Source: Faunimonas pinastri
GTDB taxonomy: Bacteria; Pseudomonadota; Alphaproteobacteria; Rhizobiales; Afifellaceae
Direction of reading: 5' to 3'
Length of the DNA stretch: 64,000 nucleotides
Assembly: GCF_900110915.1 (NCBI RefSeq)
Contig: NZ_FOFG01000005.1
Location: forward strand, 62,001 to 126,000
Both the position numbers and the translations under genes were made by a program. Of the stretch, positions 40,505 through 49,925 are shown one piece after another (position 1 is the stretch's first letter; every line of letters starts with the position of its first letter). The notes below the pieces were generated by a model that searched no databases, was not told the origin of the DNA, and saw only the letters and a list, made by a program, of their open reading frames with translations.

Positions 40505-41148
40505 GGCTTCCACCTCAGGAAATTGCCGATCAAGGCGAGGCCGAGGGCCTGGCTCTTCTCGGGATGGAACTGGGTGCCGGCGTAATTGTCCCGCCCGACG
40601 ATGGCTGTGACCGGGCCGCCGTAATCCGCCGTGGCGACCACGTCGCCGGGATCGACGGCCCTCAGGTGATAGGAATGGACGAAATAGGCGTCGAGGCCGT
40701 TCTCGCCCGTCGGCACATCGGCCAGGAGCGGATGCGGATGCGCCACGTCGAGGCTGTTCCAGCCCATATGCGGGATCTTGAGCCGCGGATCGGCGGGGGT
40801 GATTTCCACCACGTCGCCGGGAATCCAGCCCAGGCCTGCCGTCACTTCCTTTTCCACGCCGCGCGAAGCCATGAGCTGGCAGCCGACGCAGATGCCGAGA
40901 AAAGGCGTTCCGCGCCGCATCACCGCTTCCGTCAGCGCTTCCACCATGCCGCCGACCGCATCGAGGCCGCGCCGACAATCGGCATAGGCGCCGACGCCCG
41001 GCAGCACGATGCGTTCCGCGCGGGCGACGACGTCCGGATCGGCGGTGACGTGCACCGTTTCGGCGCCCTGCTCGCGAGCCACCCGCTCGAACGCCTTGGC
41101 GGCGGAGCGGAGATTGCCGGAGCCGTAATCGATGATGGCGACGCTCAC
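40501..41148 (-). CDS. hisH: Imidazole glycerol phosphate synthase, glutaminase subunit HisH
   Basis: HisH splits glutamine to feed ammonia to HisF. The 215-residue class I amidotransferase has [11 protein letters not shown] at the start, the Cys nucleophile in GICVGCQLM (about residue 85), and His/Glu in QFHPEKSQ (about 200). The start is GTG, inside a GTGA overlap with the DUF2628 gene. Confidence 0.96.
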   Translation of the reverse strand: MSVAIIDYGSGNLRSAAKAFERVAREQGAETVHVTADPDVVARAERIVLPGVGAYADCRRGLDAVGGMVEALTEAVMRRGTPFLGICVGCQLMASRGVEKEVTAGLGWIPGDVVEITPADPRLKIPHMGWNSLDVAHPHPLLADVPTGENGLDAYFVHSYHLRAVDPGDVVATADYGGPVTAIVGRDNYAGTQFHPEKSQALGLALIGNFLRWKP

Positions 41149-41669
41149 CCTTCCGCCTCCGGGAACAGACCGACGACGCGATTGTCCTCGTCGGCCCGGC
41201 CGCGCCAGATCGACAGCGGGGGGCGCACCGGCGGAGGCGCGCCGTTCGAAGACGCCGACGCCTCTTCCTCGACCGTGGCGCGGGAACTGGCGGGGCGGGC
41301 GAAGTAGCGGACCTCCGCCTCGCCCAGACTGCCGGCGGCGATGCCGCCCGTTTCCCGCCAGCCGCGACGGCGCAGGCTCCAGCGCCTGATCTCGTTGGCC
41401 TGGAAGCCGAGGAACAGCTTGGCCAGGAACGCGATCAGGATGCCGCCGAAGCCGCCGGTGAACTGCGCCAGCACGCCCAGCAGGACGAGATAGACGACGT
41501 AGCCGAGAAGCCCCAGCCAGAGCCGGTGCCAGAGGAACCAGAGAAAGCCGAAGAAGAAGGCCGGCCACGAGAAGCCGTCCTTGACGAAGCGGACCCGCTC
41601 CGCCTCGCCGGCGGAAAGCGGCACATCACCTGTCGTGCCGGGCGGAGTGTGGATGGTGAAGATCTTCAT
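41145..41669 (-). CDS. DUF2628 membrane protein inside the his operon
   Basis: The 174-residue protein has the family's aromatic segment [21 protein letters not shown] (about 31-51) and two to three membrane helices (to about residue 90), then a soluble C-terminal tail. DUF2628 proteins often sit between hisB and hisH in Hyphomicrobiales, but no histidine-related function is known. Overlaps of four bases with hisH and a three-base gap to hisB show it is in the operon. Confidence 0.85.
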   Translation of the reverse strand: MKIFTIHTPPGTTGDVPLSAGEAERVRFVKDGFSWPAFFFGFLWFLWHRLWLGLLGYVVYLVLLGVLAQFTGGFGGILIAFLAKLFLGFQANEIRRWSLRRRGWRETGGIAAGSLGEAEVRYFARPASSRATVEEEASASSNGAPPPVRPPLSIWRGRADEDNRVVGLFPEAEG

Positions 41670-41672
41670 CGC

Positions 41673-42266
41673 TCAGCCCGTCAACGTGCCCTTCGTGGAC
41701 GGTACGCTGTCGGCGGTACGCGGATCGATCGCGATGGCCTGCCGCAGCACCCGCGCCACCGCCTTGAAACAGGTCTCGGCGATGTGGTGGTTGTTCTCGC
41801 CGTAATGATTGACCACGTGCAGCGTGATCCCGGCATTGTGGGCGAGGGCGTGGAAGAACTCGCGGAAGAGCTCGGTGTCGAATTCGCCCACCTTGTCGCG
41901 GGAGAACTCGACTTTCCAGATCAGATAGGGTCGGCCGGAGACGTCCACCGCCGCGCGCGTGCAGGTCTCGTCCATGGCGAGGTCGAGCGAGGCGTAGCGC
42001 GTGATGCCGCGCCGGTCGCCCAGCGCCCTGGAAATGGCCTGCCCGATGGCGATGCCCACATCCTCGGCCGTGTGGTGGAAATCGATATGCAGGTCGCCCT
42101 TCGCGCGGATCGTCATGTCGATCAGCGAATGGCGCGACAGCTGCTCCAGCATATGATCGAGAAAGCCGATCCCGGTCTGGACGTCGTAGCGTCCGGTCCC
42201 GTCGAGAGCGACAGCGACGGAGATATCCGTCTCGTTGGTCTTGCGCGAAATCTCTGCGGTGCGCAC
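41673..42266 (-). CDS. hisB: Imidazoleglycerol-phosphate dehydratase
   Basis: HisB dehydrates IGP, step six, using Mn. The 197-residue monofunctional enzyme (no HisN phosphatase part) has [14 protein letters not shown], the metal-binding HHTAEDVGI, and the second [10 protein letters not shown]. The start is GTG with GGAAAGAG upstream. Longer ATG starts would run into the divergent hslV promoter region. First gene of the his block. Confidence 0.95.
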   Translation of the reverse strand: MRTAEISRKTNETDISVAVALDGTGRYDVQTGIGFLDHMLEQLSRHSLIDMTIRAKGDLHIDFHHTAEDVGIAIGQAISRALGDRRGITRYASLDLAMDETCTRAAVDVSGRPYLIWKVEFSRDKVGEFDTELFREFFHALAHNAGITLHVVNHYGENNHHIAETCFKAVARVLRQAIAIDPRTADSVPSTKGTLTG

Positions 42267-42380
42267 AGCGGCTCTTTCCCGATGTCTCCCGCCGGCTTTT
42301 AACAGGCTCGTCCGCATCGCGCTACAGCCGCGCGACGGCGCGCTTCGGCGGTCATCGAAGCTCCTGTTTGCAGCCCCGGT

Positions 42381-42408
42381 TTGCACGACTTGGCGGGATG
42401 ATTACATA
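42381..42408 (+). promoter_or_regulatory. Possible promoter of hslV
   Basis: TTGCAC (42381-42386), 16-base spacer and TACATA (42403-42408) in the hisB-hslV divergent gap. A clear RpoH-type match, as found upstream of dnaK, is not seen, although hslVU is usually heat-inducible. Confidence 0.35.
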
Positions 42409-42475
42409 AGCGCGGTGAACAAGGGGCTGCCCGGAGGCTCGACGAGATCCGGAAGGCCTGCTGCAGGAGTTTCCT

Positions 42476-43036
42476 TTGAGCGAACAATCCCCCTACGCAA
42501 CCTGGCACGGCACGACCATCGTCACCGTGCGCAAGGGCGGCAAGGTCGTGGTGGCCGGCGACGGGCAGGTCACGATGGGCCAGACCGTGATGAAGGGCAA
42601 TGCGCGCAAGGTGCGCCCGCTGGCCAAGGGCGAGGTCATCGCCGGATTTGCCGGCGCCACCGCCGACGCCTTCACCCTGCTGGAGCGGCTGGAAGCCAAG
42701 CTGGAGCAATATCCGGGGCAGCTCATGCGTGCTTCCGTCGAACTCGCCAAGGACTGGCGCACGGACCGATATCTCCGTCGGCTGGAAGCCATGATGATCG
42801 TGGCGGACAAGGCGACGACACTCGTGCTGACCGGCAACGGCGACGTGCTGGAGCCGGAGAACGGCATCGCCGCCATCGGCTCGGGCGGCAATTACGCGCT
42901 GGCGGCCGCCCGCGCGCTCGCCGACACCGACAGGAGCGCCGAGGACATCGCCCGTCGCGCCATGCAGATCGCCGGCGAAATCTGCGTCTACACCAATGCG
43001 AGCGTGATCCTGGAACAGCTCGATGCTCAGTCCTGA
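42476..43036 (+). CDS. hslV: ATP-dependent protease subunit HslV
   Basis: HslV is the proteasome-like peptidase ring of the HslUV protease. The 186-residue protein starts at TTG (GGAG six bases before) and carries a ten-residue propeptide-like extension before the active Thr in [35 protein letters not shown] and [14 protein letters not shown] are family motifs. It is followed by a membrane protein gene overlapping by 14 bases. Confidence 0.96.
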   Translation: MSEQSPYATWHGTTIVTVRKGGKVVVAGDGQVTMGQTVMKGNARKVRPLAKGEVIAGFAGATADAFTLLERLEAKLEQYPGQLMRASVELAKDWRTDRYLRRLEAMMIVADKATTLVLTGNGDVLEPENGIAAIGSGGNYALAAARALADTDRSAEDIARRAMQIAGEICVYTNASVILEQLDAQS

Positions 43037-44111
43037 GGAACGGGACGCGGCGATCCGCGCCGGCATCCTCAGTGCCGAGCAGGCGGACAGGCTCGACAGT
43101 TTCCTGAAAAGCCGGCCGGCTTCGACTGCGACATTCGCCTCGGACCAGGGCACCCACTCGCCCGACGACGAGCATGTCCGCTTCGCGCGCGGCTTCCATG
43201 ATGTCTTCCTGACGGTCGGCGTGGTGATCCTGCTCTTCGGCGCGGGCATTGCCGGGCCGCTCCTGGGCGGCAACGGCCTGCCGCTGGTGGCCGGCCCGGT
43301 CATCGGCGCGGTGCTCGCCTGGGCGCTGGCGGAATTCTTCGTGGCGCGCCAGAAGCTGGTGCTGCCGGGCATCGTGCTGGCGCTTGGCTTCACCGCCTTC
43401 GCGGCGGCTGCGGCCGGGCTCGCGGATGGCGTCAGCTGGTCCGTTCTCTGGGCCCCGGCGACACGGACCGGAGCCTTGCCGGCGGCGATCACCGGGCTCG
43501 TGGCGTCCTGCCTGTTCTATGCACGCTTCCGCCTGCCCTTCGCTGTCCTCACCATCGCCGCGGCAACGGTCGGCACGTTGCTGGCCGTCATCGCGCAATG
43601 GGCACCGGATGCGATCTGGCGCTGGCATGCCTTGATAATCCTGGGCTGCGGCATCGTCACTTTCGTGATCGCGATGGCCTTCGATCTTTCCGATCCGGCC
43701 CGCGTGACCCTCCGGTCCGACCGGGCGTTCTGGCTGCACCTCTTCGCCTCGCCGCTGATCGTGCAGTCCGTGATCTCGCTGATCGTGCCGGACGACCGGA
43801 TGGACTTCACGCCGGCCGAAGGGGTCACGGTGATCGCCCTGGTGATCGTCCTTGCGGTCGTCGCCGTGACCATCGACCGACGCGCCCTGCTGGTCGCCGC
43901 CCTCAGCTATCTCGGCTTCGCCATCGCCTCGCTGATGCACGGCGCGAATGTTTCCGCCGGCGGCATCTCGGCGGTCACATTGCTGCTTCTGGGCGCCCTC
44001 GTCGTCGGTCTCGGCGCCGGCTGGCAGCCCATCCGCGCCTTCCTCCTTCGCGGCCTGCCCTGGCCGCATTCCCTGCTCAATCGCTTGCCCCCCGTGGGAG
44101 TATCATCATGA
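43023..44111 (+). CDS. Multi-pass membrane protein between hslV and hslU
   Basis: The 362-residue protein has a short N-terminal cytoplasmic part, [24 protein letters not shown], that resembles the start of DUF2157-type membrane proteins, then about ten membrane helices from residue 60 to 333. No catalytic motif is visible. It overlaps hslV by 14 bases and hslU by four (ATGA), so all three are translated as a unit. In related genomes an acetyltransferase or other small gene often occupies this gap. A link with the HslUV protease is an inference from overlap only. Confidence 0.75.
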   Translation: MLSPEERDAAIRAGILSAEQADRLDSFLKSRPASTATFASDQGTHSPDDEHVRFARGFHDVFLTVGVVILLFGAGIAGPLLGGNGLPLVAGPVIGAVLAWALAEFFVARQKLVLPGIVLALGFTAFAAAAAGLADGVSWSVLWAPATRTGALPAAITGLVASCLFYARFRLPFAVLTIAAATVGTLLAVIAQWAPDAIWRWHALIILGCGIVTFVIAMAFDLSDPARVTLRSDRAFWLHLFASPLIVQSVISLIVPDDRMDFTPAEGVTVIALVIVLAVVAVTIDRRALLVAALSYLGFAIASLMHGANVSAGGISAVTLLLLGALVVGLGAGWQPIRAFLLRGLPWPHSLLNRLPPVGVSS

Positions 44112-45415
44112 CCACCTTCTCGCCCCGCGAAACCGTTTCCGAACTCGACCGCTTCATCATCGGCCAGAACGACGCCAAGCGCGCCGTGTCCATCGCGCTC
44201 CGCAACCGCTGGCGCCGCCAGCAGGTGGAAGGCCCGATGCGCGACGAGATCCTGCCCAAGAACATCCTGATGATCGGGCCCACGGGTGTCGGCAAGACGG
44301 AGATTTCCCGCCGCCTCGCCAGGCTGGTCAACGCGCCCTTCATCAAGATCGAGGCCACCAAGTTCACCGAGGTCGGCTATGTCGGCCGCGACGTGGAGCA
44401 GATCATCCGCGATCTCGTGGAGGCAGGGATCGGCCTCGTGCGCGAAGGCAAGCGCAAGGGCGTTGAGGCCAAGGCGCACCAGCAGGCGGAAGAGCGCGTG
44501 CTCGACGCGCTGGTCGGCGCCCATGCCAGCCCGACCACCCGCGAGAGCTTCCGCAAGAAGCTCCGGGCCGGCGAGCTCGACGACAAGGAGATCGAGATCG
44601 AGGTCAAGGATTCCGGCAATGGCGCGGGCTCCTTCGAGGTGCCGGGCATGCCGGGCGCGTCCATCGGCGTGATGAACATGAGCGAGATGCTCGGCAAGGC
44701 CTTCGGGCAGGGCCGCACCAAGTCGCGGCGCACCAATGTCCGCGACAGCTATGCCTTGCTGATCGACGAGGAAGCCGACAAGCTCCTGGACCAGGACCAG
44801 ATCGTGCAGGAAGCCATCCGCTCGGTGGAGGATGACGGGATCGTCTTCCTCGACGAGATCGACAAGATCTGCGCCCGCGAGGGCCGTGCCGGGGACGTGT
44901 CCCGCGAGGGCGTGCAGCGCGACCTGCTGCCGCTGGTGGAAGGCACGACCGTGGCGACCAAATACGGGCCGGTCAAGACGGACCACATCCTCTTCATCGC
45001 GTCCGGCGCCTTCCATGTCGCCAAGCCCTCCGACCTCCTGCCGGAGCTGCAGGGCCGCCTGCCCATCCGCGTGGAACTGCAGGCGCTGACGGAAAGCGAT
45101 TTCCGCCGCATCCTGACGGAAACCGAGGCGAGCCTCATCAAGCAGTACAAGGTCCTGATGGGCACGGAGGGCGTGAACCTCGACTTCACCGACGACGCCA
45201 TCGACGCGATCGCCCGGATCGCCGTGGAGATCAATTCCTCGGTGGAGAATATCGGCGCCCGCCGCCTGCAGACGGTGATGGAGCGGATCCTCGACGACAT
45301 CTCGTTCACCGCGCCCGATCGCTCCGGCGAAGCCGTGTCGGTCGACGCCGCCTATGTGGAGAAGCATGTGGGCGATCTCGCCCGCAACACGGACCTGAGC
45401 CGCTTTATTCTCTGA
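44108..45415 (+). CDS. hslU: ATP-dependent protease ATPase subunit HslU
   Basis: HslU unfolds substrates and feeds HslV. The 435-residue AAA+ protein has Walker [15 protein letters not shown] (about 54-67), the pore motif [10 protein letters not shown], the inserted I domain, Walker [11 protein letters not shown], and ends with FIL, whose C-terminus inserts into HslV. The start is ATG in an ATGA overlap with the membrane protein gene. Confidence 0.97.
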   Translation: MTTFSPRETVSELDRFIIGQNDAKRAVSIALRNRWRRQQVEGPMRDEILPKNILMIGPTGVGKTEISRRLARLVNAPFIKIEATKFTEVGYVGRDVEQIIRDLVEAGIGLVREGKRKGVEAKAHQQAEERVLDALVGAHASPTTRESFRKKLRAGELDDKEIEIEVKDSGNGAGSFEVPGMPGASIGVMNMSEMLGKAFGQGRTKSRRTNVRDSYALLIDEEADKLLDQDQIVQEAIRSVEDDGIVFLDEIDKICAREGRAGDVSREGVQRDLLPLVEGTTVATKYGPVKTDHILFIASGAFHVAKPSDLLPELQGRLPIRVELQALTESDFRRILTETEASLIKQYKVLMGTEGVNLDFTDDAIDAIARIAVEINSSVENIGARRLQTVMERILDDISFTAPDRSGEAVSVDAAYVEKHVGDLARNTDLSRFIL

Positions 45416-45439
45416 GGCGGAAAACATTCCCGGAGAGCA

Positions 45440-45467
45440 AAAGGGCGGCCACGGGCCGCCCTTTTTT
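45440..45467. terminator. Bidirectional terminator between hslU and the kinase gene
   Basis: AAAGGGCGGCC (45440-45450) pairs with GGCCGCCCTTT (45454-45464), loop ACG, with T runs on both strands. It serves two convergent genes. Confidence 0.88.
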
Positions 45468-45486
45468 TGTCAGCCGACAATGAGCG

Positions 45487-46494
45487 TCAGAGCGACAGCC
45501 CGCGCTGTGCGGCGAGGTTCTTCAGCGAACCAAGGGGCCGCGCGCCGACATGCGAGATGATCTCGCCGGCCGAAAGCGCGCCCAGTTCGGCGCAGCGGCC
45601 GAGCGGCGCCCCGCGCGACAGGCCGAACAGGAAGCCCGAGGCATAGAGGTCGCCCGCGCCGGTCTTGTCGACGATGGTGTCGACCGGCGGCGCGCCGACC
45701 TGGACACGACCTTCCGGGCCGCCGAGAACCAGGGAGCCTTCGGCGCCGAGCGTCACGGAGGCGAGCTTCACGTCCCGCTCCAGCTGCTCAAGCGCTGCAT
45801 TGAAATCCTCCGTGCCGTAGAGCGCCATCACCTCGGGATGATTGGCGAAGACGATGTCGACCGTGCCGGTCTTCATCAGGTCGATGAATTCCTCGCGGTA
45901 GCGGTCGACGCAGAAAAAGTCGGAGAGGGTGAGCGCCACCTGCCGGCCGGCTGCATGGGCGATGCGCGCCGCCTCGATAAACGCTTCCTTGGCCTTCGGC
46001 GGATCCCAGAGATAGCCTTCCAGATAGGTGATCGCCGCGCCCTCGATCGTCGGGCGGTCGAGATCGGCCGGCGTCAGTTCCTGGCATGCGCCGAGGAACG
46101 TATTCATGGTGCGCTCGGTGTCGGGCGTGATCAGGATCATGCAGCGGCCGGTCGCCGTGCCGTCCGCGCCGAGCGGGTTGGTGGGGAAGCGCACGCCGAT
46201 GGAATTCATGTCGTGGCGGAAGAAGCGGCCGAGATCGTCGTCGCGCACCTTGCCGATAAAGGCGGCGCGGCCGCCGAGCGAGGCGACGCCCGCGGCGGTG
46301 TTGCCGGCGCAGCCGCCGGACACGAGCTGGCCCGGCCCCATCAGGCCGTAGATCCGCTCCGATTCCCCGGCATCCACGAGGCGCATGGAGCCCTTCACCA
46401 GCTTCTCGCGAACCAGGAAGTCCTCTTCCGTCTGGGTAAGCACATCGACGATCGCGTTGCCGATCGTCAGAACATCGATATCCGCCTGGGCCAT
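45487..46494 (-). CDS. Adenosine kinase (PfkB family)
   Basis: The 335-residue sugar-kinase-fold protein has GNAIVDVL and SGGCAGNTAAG (substrate-binding), and the C-terminal DKTGAGDLYASGFL with the catalytic Asp, in line with the adenosine kinase branch of PfkB in alphaproteobacteria. It would phosphorylate adenosine to AMP, drawing the AhcY reaction forward. GGGGACC precedes the ATG. An earlier start 16 codons upstream is less likely. Another PfkB substrate is possible. Confidence 0.82.
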   Translation of the reverse strand: MAQADIDVLTIGNAIVDVLTQTEEDFLVREKLVKGSMRLVDAGESERIYGLMGPGQLVSGGCAGNTAAGVASLGGRAAFIGKVRDDDLGRFFRHDMNSIGVRFPTNPLGADGTATGRCMILITPDTERTMNTFLGACQELTPADLDRPTIEGAAITYLEGYLWDPPKAKEAFIEAARIAHAAGRQVALTLSDFFCVDRYREEFIDLMKTGTVDIVFANHPEVMALYGTEDFNAALEQLERDVKLASVTLGAEGSLVLGGPEGRVQVGAPPVDTIVDKTGAGDLYASGFLFGLSRGAPLGRCAELGALSAGEIISHVGARPLGSLKNLAAQRGLSL

Positions 46495-46642
46495 GGTCCC
46501 CGCCTTGCTTGACGGGGTCGCGTAGCGAATCGCGGCGGCCATGGCAAATTCATAAAGCCGCGCCTTCCGGGTGGCCTGGCTTGCGGGCTTCCCCGCCGCG
46601 GCCTATCTCGCGACGATGGTTCCCCCGCCGGAAAGAGCGCCC

Positions 46643-47344
46643 GTGATCGAAGCCGCCTCGCTTGCCCTCTCCGAAATCTGGACCCGGCCGTTCCGCGCGG
46701 TGCTGTGGAAATCGCTGGCGCTGACGCTCGCGCTGCTCGCCGTCTTCTGGACGGCGGGCCACTATCTCCTGCACCACTACATCAGCTTTTCGCGCGGCTG
46801 GATCGAGACATTGTTCTCGATCCTGTCCGGCCTCGGTCTCCTGATCGGGCTGGCCTTCCTGGTTGCGCCGGTGACCGCGCTCTTCGCCGGCCTGTTCCTC
46901 GACGATATCGCCGAGGTCGTGGAGCGGACGCATTATGCCGGCGACCCGCCCGGCCGGGCGATGCCGGCGGTTCGCTCCATCGTCGCCACGCTGCGCTTCA
47001 CGCTGGTGGTTCTCCTCGTCAACGCGGTGGCCCTGCCGCTGGTGCTGGTGCTGGGCTTCGGCGCGGTGATCTTCTTCGTGGCGAACGCCTATCTCCTGGG
47101 CCGCGAATATTTCGAGCTGGCCGCGCTCCGCTTTCACGATCCCCGGACGGTGAGGGCGATGCGCGAGCGGCACGGGATCCAGCTCTTCATGGCGGGAGGC
47201 ATGATCGCGCTGGTCGTGGCCATCCCGATCGTGAACCTGATCGCGCCTCTCTTCGCGACCGCCTTCATGGTGCATGTCTTCAAGGAGATCGAGGCAGCGG
47301 ACCGGTCGAGCGGCCGACTGCTCGCCACGCCGGCGGCCACCTGA
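46643..47344 (+). CDS. EI24 / CysZ-like membrane protein
   Basis: The 233-residue protein has about four to five membrane segments and the family phrases ALSEIWTRPFRAVLWKSLAL, LFAGLFLDDIAEVVER, ANAYLLGREYFELAALR and VAIPIVNLIAPLFATAFMVH. EI24 proteins include the sulfate transporter CysZ, but in alphaproteobacteria the substrate is not shown. The start chosen is the GTG at 46643 (GGAAAGAG before it). GTG at 46571 and ATG at 46616 give longer N-termini that the family lacks. Confidence 0.83.
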   Translation: MIEAASLALSEIWTRPFRAVLWKSLALTLALLAVFWTAGHYLLHHYISFSRGWIETLFSILSGLGLLIGLAFLVAPVTALFAGLFLDDIAEVVERTHYAGDPPGRAMPAVRSIVATLRFTLVVLLVNAVALPLVLVLGFGAVIFFVANAYLLGREYFELAALRFHDPRTVRAMRERHGIQLFMAGGMIALVVAIPIVNLIAPLFATAFMVHVFKEIEAADRSSGRLLATPAAT

Positions 47345-47412
47345 ACGTTCATGCTTTGATCCGCAGCTCCACCTGTGCCAGAATGGGGCGCAGAACGGCC
47401 TCGCGTGAATCC

Positions 47413-47934
47413 ATGGCGTCCAGAACCTCCGTCCAGATCATTACCGGGTCACAACTCGCCGTGCCGCAACGGATCGCGCTGCCGGTCGACGGCCGCCAGT
47501 CGGAACGCGCGCTGGCGATCCGGCGCGGCGTCTGCCGCCGCCTGCGGGCCGAGGGGTTGGCCACGGTGCCGGAAGTGACCCTGCCCTCCGGCCGGCGCGC
47601 GGATCTGGTCGCGCTCTGCCCCAAGGGTGGCGTCACCATCATCGAGATCAAGTCGTCGATCGAGGATTTCCGTGCCGACAACAAATGGCCGGACTACCTC
47701 ATGCATTCCGACCGGTTCTTCTTCGCCACCGGCCCTCACGTCCCGCCGGAGATCTTCCCGGAGGAAGCGGGCCTGATCGTCGCCGATCCCTATGGAGCGG
47801 AGATCATCCGGGGCAGCGAGGAGCGGAAGCTCGCGGCCGCCACGCGCAAGGAGATGCTGATCCGCATCGCCCGCGCCGTCGCGCACCGGCTGCATGACCT
47901 GGAAGACCCGGAGGCCCTCGCCGGGGGGTTCTGA
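47413..47934 (+). CDS. mmcB: MmcB family DNA repair protein
   Basis: The 173-residue protein has the nuclease-like pattern GRRADLVAL / IIEIKSSIEDFRADNKWPDY, a PD-(D/E)XK-type core, then FFFATGPHVPPEIFPEEAGL. The MmcB family (PF06319) is named for mitomycin C sensitivity in Caulobacter, where it belongs to the SOS response. No LexA box was identified here. The start MASRTSVQII is the best-placed ATG, though no strong ribosome site precedes it. Confidence 0.85.
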   Translation: MASRTSVQIITGSQLAVPQRIALPVDGRQSERALAIRRGVCRRLRAEGLATVPEVTLPSGRRADLVALCPKGGVTIIEIKSSIEDFRADNKWPDYLMHSDRFFFATGPHVPPEIFPEEAGLIVADPYGAEIIRGSEERKLAAATRKEMLIRIARAVAHRLHDLEDPEALAGGF

Positions 47935-48026
47935 GTCGCGGCGGGCGATCCTGCCCATACCTCGATCGGAGAATTGCCTCCGCCTTCTGCGTCCTTAAAT
48001 ATCCCGGAGAACGCTAGGGGAGTGCC

Positions 48027-49229
48027 ATGAGGATCGTCTGCATCGGCGGCGGACCGGCAGGCCTTTTTGTCTCGATCCTGCTGAAGCGGCAGAATGCCCG
48101 CAATCAGGTGACCGTCCATGAGCGAAATGCGCCGCACACGACCTTTGGCTGGGGCGTGACCTTCGGGCAGGACTTCCTGCGCGACCTCGATGCGGCCGAC
48201 GCGACCGTTGCCGCGGAGATTCTCCGACAATCGCTCTCGTGGTCGAGCATGGCCATGTTCATCAACGGGGCCGCCCCGCTTTTCCGGGCGAATTCGGGCC
48301 TCGCCATCGGCCGCCAGACCCTGCTGGACCTCCTGACGAAACGCGCGAACGATGTCGGAGTGGAGATCTTTCACCAAAGCGAAATCCGGACGCCGGCGGA
48401 CGTGCCCGGAGCGGACATCGTGGTGGCCGCCGATGGCGCGGGCAGCGTCCTGCGGCAGGGTCACGCGCGAGAGTTCGGGGCGAATATAGGCATCGGCCGG
48501 AACAAATATGTCTGGCTTGGCACGTCCAGGCTCTTCGAGGCCTTCACCATCGGCTTTACCCGCACCGATGCCGGATGGATCTGGTTCTATGCCTATGGCT
48601 TCGCCCCTGGGACGAGCACCTTCATCGTCGAATGCGCGCCGGAGACATGGGCCGGGCTCGGTTTCGACCGGATGGGAGCGGCGGAAAGCCTGAGGAAGCT
48701 CGAAGGGCTGTTCGCGCGGGAGCTGGGCGGGCACGCGCTCCTGAGCGCTGAAGAAGGCTCACCGGGCCGGCTGGCGTGGCGCAGGTTCCGTCTGGTGCGG
48801 AACCGGCGCTGGTCTCACGGCAATCTCGTGCTGGTCGGCGACGCCGCGCACACCACCCACTTCTCCATCGGCTCCGGCACGCGGCTGGCCATGCAGGACG
48901 CGGCCGCCCTGGCGGGGCATCTCGCGCGCGAATTCACGGTCAAGGCTGCCTTGTCGGCCTATGAGCGCGAGCGCCGTCGTGCGATGGCCGCGCCGGCACG
49001 GGATGCCCGGCTCAGCGCGGAATGGCTGGAGAACGTGCCGCGTTATGCCGGGAGTGACCCGGAACGCTTCTTCAGCCTGTTCCTGGATCGGCGTTCGCGG
49101 ATCATGCCGTGGATTTCGCCGGAAGCCTATGGCCGGCTCGATCGCGCCAGCCGGCAAATGCCGATCCTGCAAACGGCCCGCGATCTCATCGCTGGACGTC
49201 GCCCGGGCCGATCGCCGGACCGAGTCTGA
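48027..49229 (+). CDS. FAD-dependent monooxygenase, salicylyl-CoA 5-hydroxylase-like
   Basis: The 400-residue flavoprotein has the FAD motif IVCIGGGPAGLFVSIL at the start, ERN--HTTFGWGVTFG, VVAADGAGS, and GDAAHTTHFSIGSGTRLAMQDA near residue 275. This combination matches the N-terminal half of bifunctional salicylyl-CoA 5-hydroxylase / anthraniloyl-CoA monooxygenase enzymes, but the C-terminal Old-Yellow-like domain is absent, so this is a stand-alone hydroxylase. AGGGGAG precedes the ATG. No aromatic degradation genes are nearby, so the substrate is open. Confidence 0.72.
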   Translation: MRIVCIGGGPAGLFVSILLKRQNARNQVTVHERNAPHTTFGWGVTFGQDFLRDLDAADATVAAEILRQSLSWSSMAMFINGAAPLFRANSGLAIGRQTLLDLLTKRANDVGVEIFHQSEIRTPADVPGADIVVAADGAGSVLRQGHAREFGANIGIGRNKYVWLGTSRLFEAFTIGFTRTDAGWIWFYAYGFAPGTSTFIVECAPETWAGLGFDRMGAAESLRKLEGLFARELGGHALLSAEEGSPGRLAWRRFRLVRNRRWSHGNLVLVGDAAHTTHFSIGSGTRLAMQDAAALAGHLAREFTVKAALSAYERERRRAMAAPARDARLSAEWLENVPRYAGSDPERFFSLFLDRRSRIMPWISPEAYGRLDRASRQMPILQTARDLIAGRRPGRSPDRV

Positions 49230-49248
49230 GTCGGCCGATTGTCCCCCG

Positions 49249-49271
49249 CCGCCGCACTAGGAATGCGGCGG
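49249..49271. terminator. Hairpin between monooxygenase and actR
   Basis: CCGCCGCA (49249-49256) and TGCGGCGG (49264-49271), loop CTAGGAA, between convergent genes. There is no T run on either strand, so it is a weak candidate. Confidence 0.45.
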
Positions 49272-49285
49272 AGGCGGAAGAAGCT

Positions 49286-49843
49286 TCAGCGCGGGGCGCG
49301 CTTGGCCAGGATGCGCTGCAGGGTGCGGCGATGCATGTTGAGGCGGCGCGCGGTTTCCGAGACGTTGCGGTCGCAGAGTTCGTACACCCGCTGGATATGC
49401 TCCCAGCGGACGCGGTCGGCCGACATCGGATTTTCCGGCGGCTCCGCCTTGTCGTGCGGGCGCTGCGTCAGCGCGGCATGAATGTCGTCGGCATCGGCCG
49501 GCTTGGACAGATAGTCGATGGCGCCGAGCTTCACGGCGGTCACGGCCGTCGCGATGTTGCCGTAGCCGGTCAGGATGACGGCGCGAGCCTCCGGCCGGCG
49601 GGAATGGATCGCCTCGACCACGTCGAGGCCATTGCCGTCTTCCAGCCGGAGATCGACAACGGCGAAGGCCGGGGCGGATGCGTCCACCTTGGCGTTCGCC
49701 TCGGAAACGGATTCGGCGGTTTCCGTCAGGAAGCCGCGTTTCTCCATGGCGCGGGCGAGCCGCTGGGAGAAGGATTTGTCGTCGTCAACGATAAGAAGCG
49801 TCTGGTCGCCAGATGCGGCCAAGGCGGAAGAAACATCCGACAT
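49286..49843 (-). CDS. actR: Redox response regulator ActR (RegA/PrrA family)
   Basis: The 185-residue protein has a receiver domain (LLIVDDD, phospho-Asp in VVDLRLEDGNG, TGYGNIATAV, conserved Lys in LSKPAD) and a Fis-type helix-turn-helix at the C-terminus (NVSETARRLNMHRRTLQRIL). The RegA/ActR family senses redox state through its kinase and controls respiration, nitrogen and carbon genes. It lies downstream of actS on the same strand, with an 82-base gap. Confidence 0.93.
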   Translation of the reverse strand: MSDVSSALAASGDQTLLIVDDDKSFSQRLARAMEKRGFLTETAESVSEANAKVDASAPAFAVVDLRLEDGNGLDVVEAIHSRRPEARAVILTGYGNIATAVTAVKLGAIDYLSKPADADDIHAALTQRPHDKAEPPENPMSADRVRWEHIQRVYELCDRNVSETARRLNMHRRTLQRILAKRAPR

Positions 49844-49925
49844 CGGTCCACTTTCATGAAAGTCAGCCCGGCATTTCGTCGCACGCCGGCTGGTTCTTCT
49901 TAAAGTAAGAACTCGCCCGGGGTAA

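Noticed and set aside
46571-46642. Longer N-terminus for the EI24 protein
   Set aside because: Extension has no family match and no ribosome site, whereas the GTG at 46643 has one.
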